Source of the DNA: Telluria sp042683405
Lineage (GTDB): Bacteria > Pseudomonadota > Gammaproteobacteria > Burkholderiales > Burkholderiaceae_D
Direction of reading: 5' to 3'
Length of the DNA: 64,000 nt
Assembly: GCF_042683405.1 (NCBI RefSeq)
Contig: NZ_JBHUJS010000002.1
Location: 372,001 to 436,000 of the forward strand
Position numbers and translations under genes: made by a program. Of this stretch, positions 52,250 to 62,377 are shown in pieces. Position 1 is the first letter of the stretch; each line of letters begins with the position of its first letter. Below the pieces are notes generated by a model. That model was given only the letters and a program-made list of their open reading frames with translations. It did not search any database and had not been told where the DNA came from.

Positions 52250-53139
52250 GCGCCGCGCTGACCGGCACCATCATCGCCGCCCATGGCCGCCACTACCTGG
52301 CGGAAGTCGACGGCCGCCTGCTCCAGAGCGTCACGCGCGGCAAGAAGACCAACGTGGCGGTCGGCGACCTGGTGCACCTGAAAATGACATCGGCCGACCA
52401 GGCCGTGATCGAATCGATCGCCGAGCGCAAGACGCTGCTGTACCGCTCGGACCAGTACAAATCGAAGCTTCTGGCGGCCAACCTGACGCGCCTGTTCATC
52501 GTGGTGGCGACCGAGCCAAGCTTCGCGGACGACCTGGTCTCGCGCTCGCTGGTGGCGGCCGAAGCTGCCGGCATCGACGCGCACCTCATCCTGAACAAGG
52601 TGGATGTGGAGGAGCAGCTGCCGCGCGCGCGCGAACGCATCGGCGTGTACGGCGCGCTGGGCTACCCGGTGCACGAGCTGTCGGCACGCGCGCATCCGCA
52701 GCACGCGGTCGACACCCTGATGCCGCTGCTGGAGGGCCAGTCCTCGATCTTCATCGGCCAGTCCGGCATGGGCAAGTCCTCGCTCATCAACCTGCTGGTG
52801 CCCGACGCTGAGATCGCCACGCGCGAGATTTCGGCCGCCCTCGACACCGGCAAGCACACCACCACCTTCACCCGCCTGTACCGGCTGCCGAACGGCGGCT
52901 CGGTGATCGATTCGCCAGGCTTCCAGGAATTCGGCCTGTACCACCTGTCCGAAGGCATGCTGGAACGCGCCTTCCGCGATTTCGCGCCTTACCTGGGTGG
53001 CTGCAAGTTCTATAACTGCCGCCACCTGAGCGAGCCGCAGTGCGCGGTGCTGGGCGCGGTCGAGGAAGGCAAGATCGCGCGCATGCGCCACACTCTTTAC
53101 GCGCAGCTGCTGCACGAATCCTCGCAAACCCTCTACTAG
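52246..53139 (+). CDS. rsgA: Ribosome small subunit-dependent GTPase RsgA
   Basis: A 297-residue circularly permuted GTPase acting in late 30S maturation. The N-terminal OB fold is followed by G4 (LNKVD), then the P-loop GQSGMGKSSLINLL and the switch/G3 region (GGSVIDSPGFQEFGL). A C-terminal zinc domain follows (GGCKFYNCRHLSEPQCAV). The order G4-G1-G3 is diagnostic. Start MSAALTGTI overlaps the phhB stop by four bases. Confidence 0.96.
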   Translation: MSAALTGTIIAAHGRHYLAEVDGRLLQSVTRGKKTNVAVGDLVHLKMTSADQAVIESIAERKTLLYRSDQYKSKLLAANLTRLFIVVATEPSFADDLVSRSLVAAEAAGIDAHLILNKVDVEEQLPRARERIGVYGALGYPVHELSARAHPQHAVDTLMPLLEGQSSIFIGQSGMGKSSLINLLVPDAEIATREISAALDTGKHTTTFTRLYRLPNGGSVIDSPGFQEFGLYHLSEGMLERAFRDFAPYLGGCKFYNCRHLSEPQCAVLGAVEEGKIARMRHTLYAQLLHESSQTLY

Positions 53140-53200
53140 CGGTTCACAAGCGGCCCTTTCTCTCCTAGAATCGGCGGACGCGCGCTACCGAAGAGATCGC

Positions 53201-56038
53201 ATGGAACGTTTTACTGTCGAAGACAATGTGCTCGAGTGGGAAAAAGAACTGCCCACGCTGAACGGCAATGCGCGCATCGCCACGCTCGTTCAGCTGGCCT
53301 GGCACTTGCGCCAGCGCGACTACCAGCGCTCGCTCGACCTGTCCAGGCAGGCGCTGGCCCTGCTGTCCGTCTCCACCATTCCGAAACCCGAGGCCGAGCG
53401 CATCCGCCTGCGCTTGGCGCTGGTGCGCGCCGGCACCATGCGGCTCGAAGGGCATCTCGATAGCGCCCAGGCCGAGGTCGAGCGCCTGCTGCGGGGCTGG
53501 GATGCCATCGGCGACCCGCTGGGCAGCAGCGATACGCACTGGACGATGTCCTGGATCGCGATCGACCGCGGCGACCACGCCCGCAGCGACCGCGAGCTTG
53601 TCCTGGCAGCGCAGCGCGCACGCGACGGCAATGACGACGTGCGCGCCGAGATTGCGGAAGCGGCGATCGCACGCTGGGCGGTGCTGCACGACCGCAGTTC
53701 GGCGGTGGCCAGGTGGGGCGAGCGCCTGACGCCCGAAGCCGCCCGGGCCGCGCCGCCAGCGCTGGCGACCTGGATCTACGACTATCTCGCACTGGCGGCC
53801 GGCGAAGCGGGCGAGTTCGCGGAGTCGGCCGGCTACTTCATCCACAGCTACGAGGCGGCGCTGCAGACCGGCCAGCTGCGCGCCGCGATCACCGCCGCGA
53901 GCAACGTGGGCGAATGCTTCACCTCCCTGAACGACCACCAGTCCGCGCTCGAATGGCTGCAGCGCGGGCTCGACCTGGCGCGCCCGACCGGACTGCCGCG
54001 CGACGTCGGCGGCTGCCTGATGAACACCGCCGACACGCTGCGCCGCCTCGGCAAGCTGGCCACCGCACGCACCATGCTGGACGAGGCGTTGGCGATCCTG
54101 CGTCCGCTCGCCAACGGGCGCGACTACGCGCTTGCCTTGCGCTACCTCGGCGAGCTGTGCCTGGACCAGAAGGATTTTTCCGGCGCGTTGGACGCGTTCC
54201 AGCGCCTGGACGAACGCGCGCTGGCACTGGACCAGGCCGACATGCGCAGCGCGGCGCTGCGCGGACAGGCGCATGCCCTGTCCCGCCTCGGAAAAGCCGT
54301 CCTCGCCCGCGACGCGGCGCTGGAAGCGGAGGCCCTGGCGCACGCCCACGAACACAGCCACAACCGCATCGCGGCGCTGCGCGAGCTGGCGGCGATCCAC
54401 GCCAGCCACCACCTGCCGCCACCGGACGGCATGACTGCGCCGACGGCCGCCTTGCACTACCTGGAAGCCGCGCTCGCAGTAGGACAGGCGCTCGACGACT
54501 TCCTGGTGCCAGGCGAGCTGCTCGACGCCATGGCCGCCGAGCATGCGGCGCTGGGCGACTACCGCCGCGCATGGGAAGTCGCCTCGGAAGCATCCGCCAT
54601 GCGCGACCGCACCCACAGCCGCGAAGCCGCCAGCCGAGCCGCCGCAATGCGCGTGCATAACCAGACCGACCGTGCCCGCAACGAAGGACAGCACCTGCGC
54701 CGCCTGGCCGAGTCGGAAGCACGCCGCGCCGAAGTCCTGCAGCGCACCAGCAGCACGCTCGAGCGCCTGTCCGCGATCGGCCGCGAAGTCACCGCGCAGC
54801 TGGAACCCGCCGCCGTGTTCGATGCGCTGAACCGGCACATCCACGGGCTGCTCCCCGCCACCACCTTCGCCATCTACCTGACCGATCCGGACGGCACCAT
54901 GCTGGTACGCGCGTTCGGCGTCGAGCTGGGCCAGCCAATGGCGCATAACTCGTTCTCGCTCTCGAACCCGATCGCGAACACCGTGCGCTGCCTGAAGGAG
55001 CGCCGGGAGATTTACATCGGCAACTTCGCCGAGTCGCCGCACCGCAACCTCGTCCCAGGCACCGTCGACACCCAGACCGCGCTGTTCGCGCCCCTGATCG
55101 CCGGCGAGCGAACGATCGGCGTGATGACCGTGCAGTCTTGCGAAACCGATGCCTACGGCGACATCGAGCGGCTGGTGTTCCGCACCCTGTGCGCCTACGG
55201 CGCGATCGCGCTCGACAACGCGCGTGCCTACACCCAGCTGCGCGACGCCCAGTCCCAGCTGGCAGCCAAGGAAAAGCTGGCCGCGCTGGGCGCCCTGATG
55301 GCCGGCGTCGCGCACGAACTGAACACCCCGATCGGCAACAGCCTGCTGATCGCCAGCACCCTGCAGGACCGTACCGCGGAGCTGGCGAAGATGACGCAAA
55401 CGGGCACGCTGCGCCGTTCGGAGCTGGAGCGCTATATCGCCGACGCCACCCACGCATCGGAACTGGCCCTGCGCGGCCTGACCAGCGCGGCGTCCCTGGT
55501 CAACAGCTTCAAGCAGGTGGCAGTGGACCGCACTACCGAGCAGCGGCGCAGCTTCGACCTGCGCCAGGTGTGCGAGGAGATCGTCGCCACCATGATGAAC
55601 CGCGTGCGCGCGGCCGGCCATGCCATCGCCATCGAGGTCCCGTCCGGGCTGGTGCTCGACAGCTATCCGGGACCGTTCGGCCAGGTGATCACCAACTTCA
55701 TCAACAACGCCCTGCTGCACGCCTTCGAAGGACGGCAAGACGGGCGCATGTGGCTGACCGGCCGCCAGCTGGGAGACGGCCGCATCGAGGTGCAGTTCGG
55801 CGACGATGGCAGCGGCATCCCGCGCGAGAACCTTGGCCGCATCTACGACCCCTTCTTCACCACCAAGCTGGGTCAGGGCGGCAGCGGGCTGGGACTGTCG
55901 ATCAGCTACAACATCGTCACCGCGCTGCTGGGCGGCCAGGTGCGGGTGGCGAGCGGCGCCGGCGGCACCACCTTTACCCTCGAACTCCCGCTGGCGGCTC
56001 CCGCCAGCGCGCAAGCGGAGACCGAACCGATCTACTGA
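53201..56038 (+). CDS. Large soluble sensor histidine kinase with TPR and GAF regions
   Basis: A 945-residue protein without signal peptide or membrane helices. Residues about 1-440 are helical repeats of TPR type (ALEWLQRGLDLARPTGLPRDVGGCLMNTADTLRRLGKLATARTMLDEALAIL and LGDYRRAWEVASEASAMRD). A coiled region leads to a GAF domain (about 540-680: ALNRHIHGLLPATTFAIYLTDPDG ... IGVMTVQSCETDAYGDIERLVFRTLCAYGAIALDNAR). The dimerisation/phosphoacceptor site is His705 in MAGVAHELNTPIGNSL, and the ATPase domain has DDGSGIPRENLGRIYDPFFTTKLGQGGSGLGLSI. No receiver domain is fused and no response regulator is adjacent. Input and target are unknown. It stands between rsgA and argF. Confidence 0.93.
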   Translation: MERFTVEDNVLEWEKELPTLNGNARIATLVQLAWHLRQRDYQRSLDLSRQALALLSVSTIPKPEAERIRLRLALVRAGTMRLEGHLDSAQAEVERLLRGWDAIGDPLGSSDTHWTMSWIAIDRGDHARSDRELVLAAQRARDGNDDVRAEIAEAAIARWAVLHDRSSAVARWGERLTPEAARAAPPALATWIYDYLALAAGEAGEFAESAGYFIHSYEAALQTGQLRAAITAASNVGECFTSLNDHQSALEWLQRGLDLARPTGLPRDVGGCLMNTADTLRRLGKLATARTMLDEALAILRPLANGRDYALALRYLGELCLDQKDFSGALDAFQRLDERALALDQADMRSAALRGQAHALSRLGKAVLARDAALEAEALAHAHEHSHNRIAALRELAAIHASHHLPPPDGMTAPTAALHYLEAALAVGQALDDFLVPGELLDAMAAEHAALGDYRRAWEVASEASAMRDRTHSREAASRAAAMRVHNQTDRARNEGQHLRRLAESEARRAEVLQRTSSTLERLSAIGREVTAQLEPAAVFDALNRHIHGLLPATTFAIYLTDPDGTMLVRAFGVELGQPMAHNSFSLSNPIANTVRCLKERREIYIGNFAESPHRNLVPGTVDTQTALFAPLIAGERTIGVMTVQSCETDAYGDIERLVFRTLCAYGAIALDNARAYTQLRDAQSQLAAKEKLAALGALMAGVAHELNTPIGNSLLIASTLQDRTAELAKMTQTGTLRRSELERYIADATHASELALRGLTSAASLVNSFKQVAVDRTTEQRRSFDLRQVCEEIVATMMNRVRAAGHAIAIEVPSGLVLDSYPGPFGQVITNFINNALLHAFEGRQDGRMWLTGRQLGDGRIEVQFGDDGSGIPRENLGRIYDPFFTTKLGQGGSGLGLSISYNIVTALLGGQVRVASGAGGTTFTLELPLAAPASAQAETEPIY

Positions 56039-56135
56039 ACGTCCATCCACGGCCCGAACGACGTCGCCCTGCCGCGAAGTCATGCCGGGCGACGCCAGGT
56101 GTGCGCGCGCACGTGCGCTGCACGGTTTTCCTGTT

Positions 56136-56166
56136 TTGCACCCGGCTTTGCCAAACCCCGTATAAT
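56136..56166 (+). promoter_or_regulatory. Candidate promoter of argF-argG
   Basis: TATAAT at 56161-56166 is a perfect -10 hexamer. The best -35 candidate is TTGCAC at 56136-56141, but the 19-nt spacing is long. The transcript would start about 55 nt before argF. I did not recognise an ARG box. Confidence 0.5.
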
Positions 56167-56228
56167 TGACGGGCTAACAGCTTAGAAAGATCGTCCGCGC
56201 CCTGCCGCGGGCTGACCACCCCGTCTCT

Positions 56229-57152
56229 ATGACAACCAACAAACCGATCAGGCACTTCCTCCAGTTCTCGGACTTCACGCGTGAAGAATTCGAGTACGTG
56301 ATCAAGCGCGCCGCCATCATCAAGCACAAATTCAAGAACTACGAGATCTACCATCCCCTGGTCGACCGTACCCTCGTCATGGTGTTCGAGAAGAACTCGA
56401 CCCGCACCCGCCTCTCGTTCGAGGCCGGCATGCACCAGCTGGGCGGCGCGGCGATCTACCTGAATACCCGCGACTCGCAGCTCGGCCGCGGCGAACCGGT
56501 GGAGGACGCCGGCCAGGTCATGTCGCGCATGTGCGACATCATCATGGTGCGCACCTTCGGCCAGGAGATCATCGAGCGCTTCGCAGCGCACTCGCGCGTC
56601 CCCGTCATCAACGGGCTGACCAACGAGCACCACCCGTGCCAGGTGCTGGCCGACGTGTTCACTTATTACGAACACCGCGGGTCGATCACCGGCAAGACCG
56701 TGGCCTGGATTGGTGACGCCAACAACATGCTGTATTCGTGGCTGCAGGCCGCCGAAGTGTTCGGGTTCCACCTGAACGTGGCGACGCCCAAGGGCTACGA
56801 CATGGACATGGCGCTGGTGAACACCGACCGCTATACCGTATTCGACGATCCGCGCGACGCCTGCAATGGCGCGGACCTGGTCAACACCGACGTGTGGACC
56901 AGCATGGGCTACGAAAAGGAAAACGCCGAACGCCTCCGGGCCTTCGCCGGTTTCATCGTGGACGACGAGAAGATGGCGCGCGCCCACAAGGACGCGCTGT
57001 TCATGCACTGCCTGCCCGCGCACCGCGGCGAGGAAGTTGCGGCCAGCGTCATCGACGGCCCGCAGTCGGTCGTCTGGGACGAGGCGGAAAACCGCCTGCA
57101 CGTCCAGAAGGCCCTGATCGAATACCTGCTGCTCGGACAGCTCCCAGACTAA
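56229..57152 (+). CDS. argF: Ornithine carbamoyltransferase
   Basis: A 307-residue enzyme joining carbamoyl phosphate and ornithine to citrulline. The carbamoyl-phosphate motif STRTR lies at 57-61, HPCQVLADVFT and DPRDACNGADLVNTDVWTSMG are in place, and the ornithine loop HCLPAHRG is at 260-267. The length is anabolic-type. argG follows 23 nt later, so two successive steps of arginine synthesis share a transcript. Confidence 0.98.
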   Translation: MTTNKPIRHFLQFSDFTREEFEYVIKRAAIIKHKFKNYEIYHPLVDRTLVMVFEKNSTRTRLSFEAGMHQLGGAAIYLNTRDSQLGRGEPVEDAGQVMSRMCDIIMVRTFGQEIIERFAAHSRVPVINGLTNEHHPCQVLADVFTYYEHRGSITGKTVAWIGDANNMLYSWLQAAEVFGFHLNVATPKGYDMDMALVNTDRYTVFDDPRDACNGADLVNTDVWTSMGYEKENAERLRAFAGFIVDDEKMARAHKDALFMHCLPAHRGEEVAASVIDGPQSVVWDEAENRLHVQKALIEYLLLGQLPD

Positions 57153-57175
57153 TCTCCCCTCCCTACGGAAACACC

Positions 57176-58405
<1,230 letters not shown>

Positions 58406-58426
58406 CAGAGAGCGTCCGCCAACAAG

Positions 58427-58451
58427 ACCGCCCTTCGGGGCGGTTTTTTTT
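58427..58451 (+). terminator. Rho-independent terminator of argF-argG
   Basis: ACCGCCC (58427-58433) pairs with GGGCGGT (58438-58444) across the stable TTCG tetraloop, followed by a run of eight Ts. It begins 22 nt after the argG stop. Confidence 0.95.
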
Positions 58452-58544
58452 ATGCGCGTCCCGAAGCGTGCGTTATTGAGCACGGAATTTCTTTGTGATA
58501 TTGTCAATTGGAACGTTTTTTTGCCAACCACAATGAGGAAACCC

Positions 58545-59174
58545 ATGAAACGTGCCGCCCTCCGTGCCCTGTCCGTCGTCGTGCTCGCCCTCGCCGCCCA
58601 CACGGCAGCTGCGAACAACATTGCCTACCTCTCGTCCTCGAACGGATACATGCTGCACAACAGCGGCGGCAGCGCAGTGACGGCGGACTGGCGCGGCCAA
58701 TCCGCGCTGGAAGGTTTCTCGGGCTACGGCCAGATCCGCCTGAACGGCCAGTGCCTGGGCGGCAAGGACAACCAGCCGCTGCGCTGGGAAGGCTGCCGCG
58801 GCGGCGACAAGAGCCAGGTGTGGGCCTTCAATAACGGCAAACTCAACAATGAACTGGGCTGGTGTGCCGACGTCGAAGGCGGCCGCAACGGCGCCGGCGT
58901 GCGCGTGCTGGCCTGGAACTGCAGCGGTTCGAGCAACCAGCGCTGGAAGGCGCACCAATTGCAGTCCGCGCAGTCGGTCGCGGCCCGGCTCGGCAATTCC
59001 GCAGCCGGCAAGACGCTGGTCGATACTGCGCGCGTGGCCCGTCCCGGAGAAGTCATCAGCCTGGCGACCGGTCGCGTGGTCTCGGCCGGCGGCGCCAACG
59101 CAGTGGCGGCCGGCGGAGCGAACGTGATCGCGGCCGGTGGCGGCAACGTCGTCTCGGCTGGCGGGGGCAACTGA
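58545..59174 (+). CDS. Secreted ricin-type beta-trefoil lectin-like protein with glycine-rich repeat tail
   Basis: A 209-residue exported protein. The start at 58545 (MKRAALRALSVVVLALAAHTAAA) is preceded by GAGG at good spacing and begins a signal peptide. Residues about 70-142 hold two ricin-B/QxW units: LNGQCLGGKDNQPLRWEGC...SQVWAF and GWCADVEGGRNGAGVRVLAWNCSGSSNQRWKA. The third trefoil unit is not clear. After a linker, residues 178-209 are four tandem eight-residue repeats of the form V-[VI]-[SA]-A-G-G-[AG]-N, encoded by four 24-nt DNA repeats (59076-59171). The stop overlaps the next start (TGATG), so the two secreted proteins are coupled. Confidence 0.75.
   Translation: MKRAALRALSVVVLALAAHTAAANNIAYLSSSNGYMLHNSGGSAVTADWRGQSALEGFSGYGQIRLNGQCLGGKDNQPLRWEGCRGGDKSQVWAFNNGKLNNELGWCADVEGGRNGAGVRVLAWNCSGSSNQRWKAHQLQSAQSVAARLGNSAAGKTLVDTARVARPGEVISLATGRVVSAGGANAVAAGGANVIAAGGGNVVSAGGGN
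59076..59171 (+). repeat. Four tandem 24-nt repeats in the lectin-like gene
   Basis: Units at 59076, 59100, 59124 and 59148, each encoding eight residues with the core A-G-G-[AG]-N. The units have diverged at third positions (for example GCCGGCGGC, GCCGGCGGA, GCCGGTGGC, GCTGGCGGG). The protein repeat is therefore kept although the DNA repeat is old. Confidence 0.8.
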
Positions 59175-59953
59175 TGCGTGCGATCCCGGCGATGATGCTC
59201 GCGCTGGGGTCGGCGCTGGGCAGCGCTGCCGTGCAGGCAGCGCCGCTGACGCCCAACAGCGGGCCGCTGGCCGTGTCCGGTGAGCTGGCGGAAGGCGGCA
59301 GCGCCATCGGCCGCTTCGACGTCCAGGCGCTGCTCAAGGACGGCAATTTCACCGGCGCCGCGACGGTGACGGTGGACGGCAGTTCGGTCTCCGGGCCGCT
59401 GCTGGCAAACCGCAGCTACCTGGAAAATGGCCGCTGTTATTTTCGCGTCGAGAACGGCCGGGCACGCGCCGAGATCTCCGGCAGGTGCGACAGCGCGGGC
59501 CTGGAGGGCCGTTTCGAGACCTTCATCCCCGGCCTGGGCCTGAAAACCGGTATCTCCCGGGCTGCCTTCACGCTGGCGGGTGGCGAATCGGCCACCGCGC
59601 CTGCCGCATCCGGCAAGCTGCCCGGCGGGAAGCTGACGTGCGCCTTCAATGAACCGAAGGTGAGCTTCAAATGGGGCGAGCCGACCCAGTACAGCCTGCA
59701 GTATTCGAATATGGTCAGCCTGACGCTCGATGCCGGAGGCACTTACGCGGCCGGCTCCGGCAAGGGCGGCCGATACACCAGGCAGGGCGGCAAGATCCGG
59801 CTGGAATCGGGTCCGTGGGCGGGCGCCATCGGCTCGCTGGAAAACGACCGCTCGGGCACGCCCGCCGTGGTGTTCCACATCGAAGAGAACCGCCGCGCGG
59901 ACGGCGTGCACCTGGTCGACCCCTACACCACGCGCTGCACCAGGGCGCGCTGA
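59174..59953 (+). CDS. Secreted protein of unknown function coupled to the lectin-like gene
   Basis: A 259-residue protein. Start MRAIPAMMLALGSALGSAAVQA gives a signal peptide and overlaps the preceding stop. No family recognised. The mature part looks beta-rich with two cysteine pairs: GRCYFRVENGRARAEISGRCDSAG and KLTCAFNEP ... YTTRCTRAR. The C-terminal half (YSLQYSNMVSLTLDAGGTYAAGSGKGGRYTRQGGKIRLESGPWAGAIGSL) resembles short beta-barrel or lipocalin-like sheets, which is only an impression. A terminator follows at 59962. It probably acts with the lectin-like protein outside the cytoplasm. Confidence 0.65.
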   Translation: MRAIPAMMLALGSALGSAAVQAAPLTPNSGPLAVSGELAEGGSAIGRFDVQALLKDGNFTGAATVTVDGSSVSGPLLANRSYLENGRCYFRVENGRARAEISGRCDSAGLEGRFETFIPGLGLKTGISRAAFTLAGGESATAPAASGKLPGGKLTCAFNEPKVSFKWGEPTQYSLQYSNMVSLTLDAGGTYAAGSGKGGRYTRQGGKIRLESGPWAGAIGSLENDRSGTPAVVFHIEENRRADGVHLVDPYTTRCTRAR

Positions 59954-59961
59954 CCAGGACG

Positions 59962-59990
59962 GGGCAGCGGACGGGCTGCCCTTTTCTTTT
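59962..59990 (+). terminator. Rho-independent terminator after the lectin/partner pair
   Basis: GGGCAGC (59962-59968) pairs with GCTGCCC (59975-59981) across a six-base loop, followed by TTTTCTTTT. It begins 9 nt behind the stop and lies against the convergent LivK-type gene. Confidence 0.85.
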
Positions 59991-59995
59991 GCGTG

Positions 59996-61153
59996 CTAGC
60001 CGCCCTGCTCCGACCGCAGCACCTGCAGCTTCGTTTTCTTCCCCTGGCGGTAGGTGTACAGCGTGAGCGCGGCGTTGCGCAGGTCTCCCTTCTGGTCGAA
60101 CGCGATCGTCCCGGTGATGCCCTCGTGCCGGATCTTCGCCAGCACCGGCAGGAACTTGCGCGGGTCGGACGACTGCGCCTGCTGCATGGCCGCCGCGAAC
60201 ACCATCACGCCGTCGTAGGCGTAGGGCGCGTAGGTCTGCAGCGGAATCCCGTAGCGCTGGCGGTAACGCTCTACGAAGGCCGTGAACACGGCCTCCTGCG
60301 GCCCGGTCACGCCGCCGGCGACGGCGCAGAACACGCGGTCTTCGCCCAGCGCGTCACCGGCGAGCACCGGCAGCTTTTCCGAGCAAACCCCGTCGCCCGC
60401 GACCAGGCGCGCCCTGATCCCCAGCGCCTTCATCTGCTTGAGCATGGGACCGGCCACGGCGTCCATGCCGCCGTAGAAGATCACGTCGGGCTTGCGCGCG
60501 CGGATCTGCGTCAGGATCGCGTTGAAGTCGGTCGCCTTGTCGTTGGTGAACTGGCGGCTGATGATGGTGGCGCCATTGCCGGCCCGCCTGACCTCCTTCA
60601 CGAACTGGTCGGCCAGGCCCTGCCCGAACGCGGTGCGGTCGTCGATGACGGCGATGTTCCTGGCCTTGAGCGTGTCGACCGCATAGCGCGCCAGCGTGCG
60701 GCCGATCAGGTTGTCGTTGGCGACCACCCGGAATGCCGTCTTGTAGCCCTGCTGCGTATACAGCGGCGTGGTCGCTGCCGGCGATATCTGCGGGATGCCG
60801 GCGTTGGCGTAGATCTTGGAGGCGGGGACGGTGGTGCCTGAATTCAGGTGGCCCACCACCGCCGCCACGCGCGCATCGACCAGCTTTTGCGCCACCGCCG
60901 TGCCGGTCTTCGGGTCGCCCGCATCGTCTTCCGCGGCCAGGCGCCACGTGACTTTGCTGCCGCCGATGGTGATGCCCTTGGCGTTCAGGTCCTCGATCGC
61001 CATGCGCGCGCCGTTCTCGATGTCCTTGCCGAGGTGGGCGCCGGGACCGGACAGCGGCGAGGCCGCGCCGATCAGGATGTCGGTCCGGGCCAGGACGGAT
61101 GGCGCGACGGCGAGGGACAGCAACGACGACAGGATCACGGCGGACGGACGCAT
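59996..61153 (-). CDS. Branched-chain amino acid ABC transporter substrate-binding protein (LivK-like)
   Basis: A 385-residue periplasmic binding protein. Signal peptide MRPSAVILSSLLSLAVAPSVLA, then the two-lobed type I fold: DILIGAASPLSGPGAHLGKDIENGARMAIEDLNAKG, VVGHLNSGTTVPASKIYANAGIPQISPAATTPLYTQQGY, AVIDDRTAFGQGLADQF and YAPYAYDGVMVFAAAM. No permease or ATPase genes are adjacent, so it either serves a distant transporter or is an orphan binding protein. The start was chosen at the signal peptide; the 19 codons upstream are not protein-like. Confidence 0.92.
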   Translation of the reverse strand: MRPSAVILSSLLSLAVAPSVLARTDILIGAASPLSGPGAHLGKDIENGARMAIEDLNAKGITIGGSKVTWRLAAEDDAGDPKTGTAVAQKLVDARVAAVVGHLNSGTTVPASKIYANAGIPQISPAATTPLYTQQGYKTAFRVVANDNLIGRTLARYAVDTLKARNIAVIDDRTAFGQGLADQFVKEVRRAGNGATIISRQFTNDKATDFNAILTQIRARKPDVIFYGGMDAVAGPMLKQMKALGIRARLVAGDGVCSEKLPVLAGDALGEDRVFCAVAGGVTGPQEAVFTAFVERYRQRYGIPLQTYAPYAYDGVMVFAAAMQQAQSSDPRKFLPVLAKIRHEGITGTIAFDQKGDLRNAALTLYTYRQGKKTKLQVLRSEQGG

Positions 61154-61251
61154 GGCAGCCTTTCTGGGTGGGATGCCGCCGATTGTACTCAGCGTGGCGG
61201 AATCGGACAATTTATGGCCGATTCCGCCAAATTCACTGGGCTGCCCTCAGG

Positions 61252-62271
61252 TCAGATGAAGACCGGTTCCGGCTCCAATAGAACGCCAAAGCGCGCCTGA
61301 ACGTCGGCCTGGATGGCGCGCGCGAGCGCGACCACGTCGGCCCCGGTCGCGCCGCCGCGGTTGACCAGCACCAGCGCCTGTTTTTCGTACACGCCGGCGT
61401 TGCCAAGCGATTTGCCCTTCCAGCCGCACTGGTCGATCATCCAGCCGGCCGCCAGCTTCTCGGTGCCGTCTGCCTGCGGATAGTGGACCAGCGTGGGGAA
61501 CTGCTCCAGCAATGCGGCGCACTGCCCTGCCTGCACCACCGGATTCTTGAAGAAGCTGCCCGCATTCCCGATCACTGCCGGGTCGGGCAGCTTGCGGCTG
61601 CGAATGGCGATCACCGCATCGCTGACCGCGCGCGGGCCGGGCGCCTGCACGCCCTCCAGCTCGCGCGCCAGCTCGGCGTAGCGCAGATTGGGCTGCCAGT
61701 CGTTGGGCAGCGCGAACGTCACGTCCAGCACGATCAGCCCCGCCCCGGCGGCATGCTTGAAGATGCTGTCGCGGTAGCCGAAGCGGCACTCAGGCCCCGT
61801 CAGGGTGCGCACCTGGCCGGTCGCGGTATCGAACGCGGTCAGCGAATGGAAGCTGTCCTTGATCTCGGCGCCGTAGGCACCGATGTTCTGGATCGGCGCC
61901 GCGCCCACCGTGCCTGGAATGAGCGACAGGTTTTCCAGCCCGCCCAGGCCCTGCTCCAGCGTCCACAGCACGAAGCGGTGCCATTGTTCGCCAGCGGCGG
62001 CGCGCACCAGGGTGACATCGCCATCGCGCGCGAGCACCTCCCGGCCGGCGCCGCACATGTGGAGGACCAGGCCGTCATAGTCCCCGGTCAGCAGGAGGTT
62101 GCTGCCGCCGCCCAGCACCAGGCGCGGCATGGCGGACAGGGCAGGATCGGCGAAAACGGCACGCAGGTCGTCCGCGCTTTCTACCCGCAGGTAGTGGCGC
62201 GCACGGGCATCGATACCGAAGGTGTTGAGCTGGCGGAGGGAGAAACTATGCTGGATCAAGGAAAGTTGCAT
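61252..62271 (-). CDS. murB: UDP-N-acetylmuramate dehydrogenase
   Basis: A 339-residue FAD enzyme making UDP-N-acetylmuramic acid for peptidoglycan. Motifs: NTFGIDARARHY, LVLGGGSNLLLTGDYDGLVLH, IPGTVGAAPIQNIGAYGAE, FGYRDSIFK, GNAGSFFKNPVV (catalytic serine) and a final EPEPVF. The long type I form (E. coli-like) is indicated. The start was placed at MQLSLIQHSFSLRQLNTFGI because a TATAAT at 62300-62295 on this strand would put the transcript start near the alternative upstream ATG at 62295. It is divergent from yajQ. Confidence 0.96.
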   Translation of the reverse strand: MQLSLIQHSFSLRQLNTFGIDARARHYLRVESADDLRAVFADPALSAMPRLVLGGGSNLLLTGDYDGLVLHMCGAGREVLARDGDVTLVRAAAGEQWHRFVLWTLEQGLGGLENLSLIPGTVGAAPIQNIGAYGAEIKDSFHSLTAFDTATGQVRTLTGPECRFGYRDSIFKHAAGAGLIVLDVTFALPNDWQPNLRYAELARELEGVQAPGPRAVSDAVIAIRSRKLPDPAVIGNAGSFFKNPVVQAGQCAALLEQFPTLVHYPQADGTEKLAAGWMIDQCGWKGKSLGNAGVYEKQALVLVNRGGATGADVVALARAIQADVQARFGVLLEPEPVFI

Positions 62272-62294
62272 GGGAGACCGTAAATTTTCGCTCA

Positions 62295-62300
62295 ATTATA
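62295..62300 (-). promoter_or_regulatory. -10 element of murB
   Basis: A perfect TATAAT read on the minus strand, 24 nt before the murB ATG. No convincing -35 hexamer is present at 16-18 nt spacing. Confidence 0.5.
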
Positions 62301-62377
62301 GTGGGAACCCTCTAAATGTCGTCCGTTGTCGATTAAAATACCGGGATCGTCATTTTGGCAAGACAAAGGAATGAATT

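Noticed and set aside
58452..58544. Longer N-terminus for the lectin-like protein
   Set aside because: The extension starts inside the argG terminator and has no ribosome site; the start at 58545 has GAGG at good spacing and begins a signal peptide.
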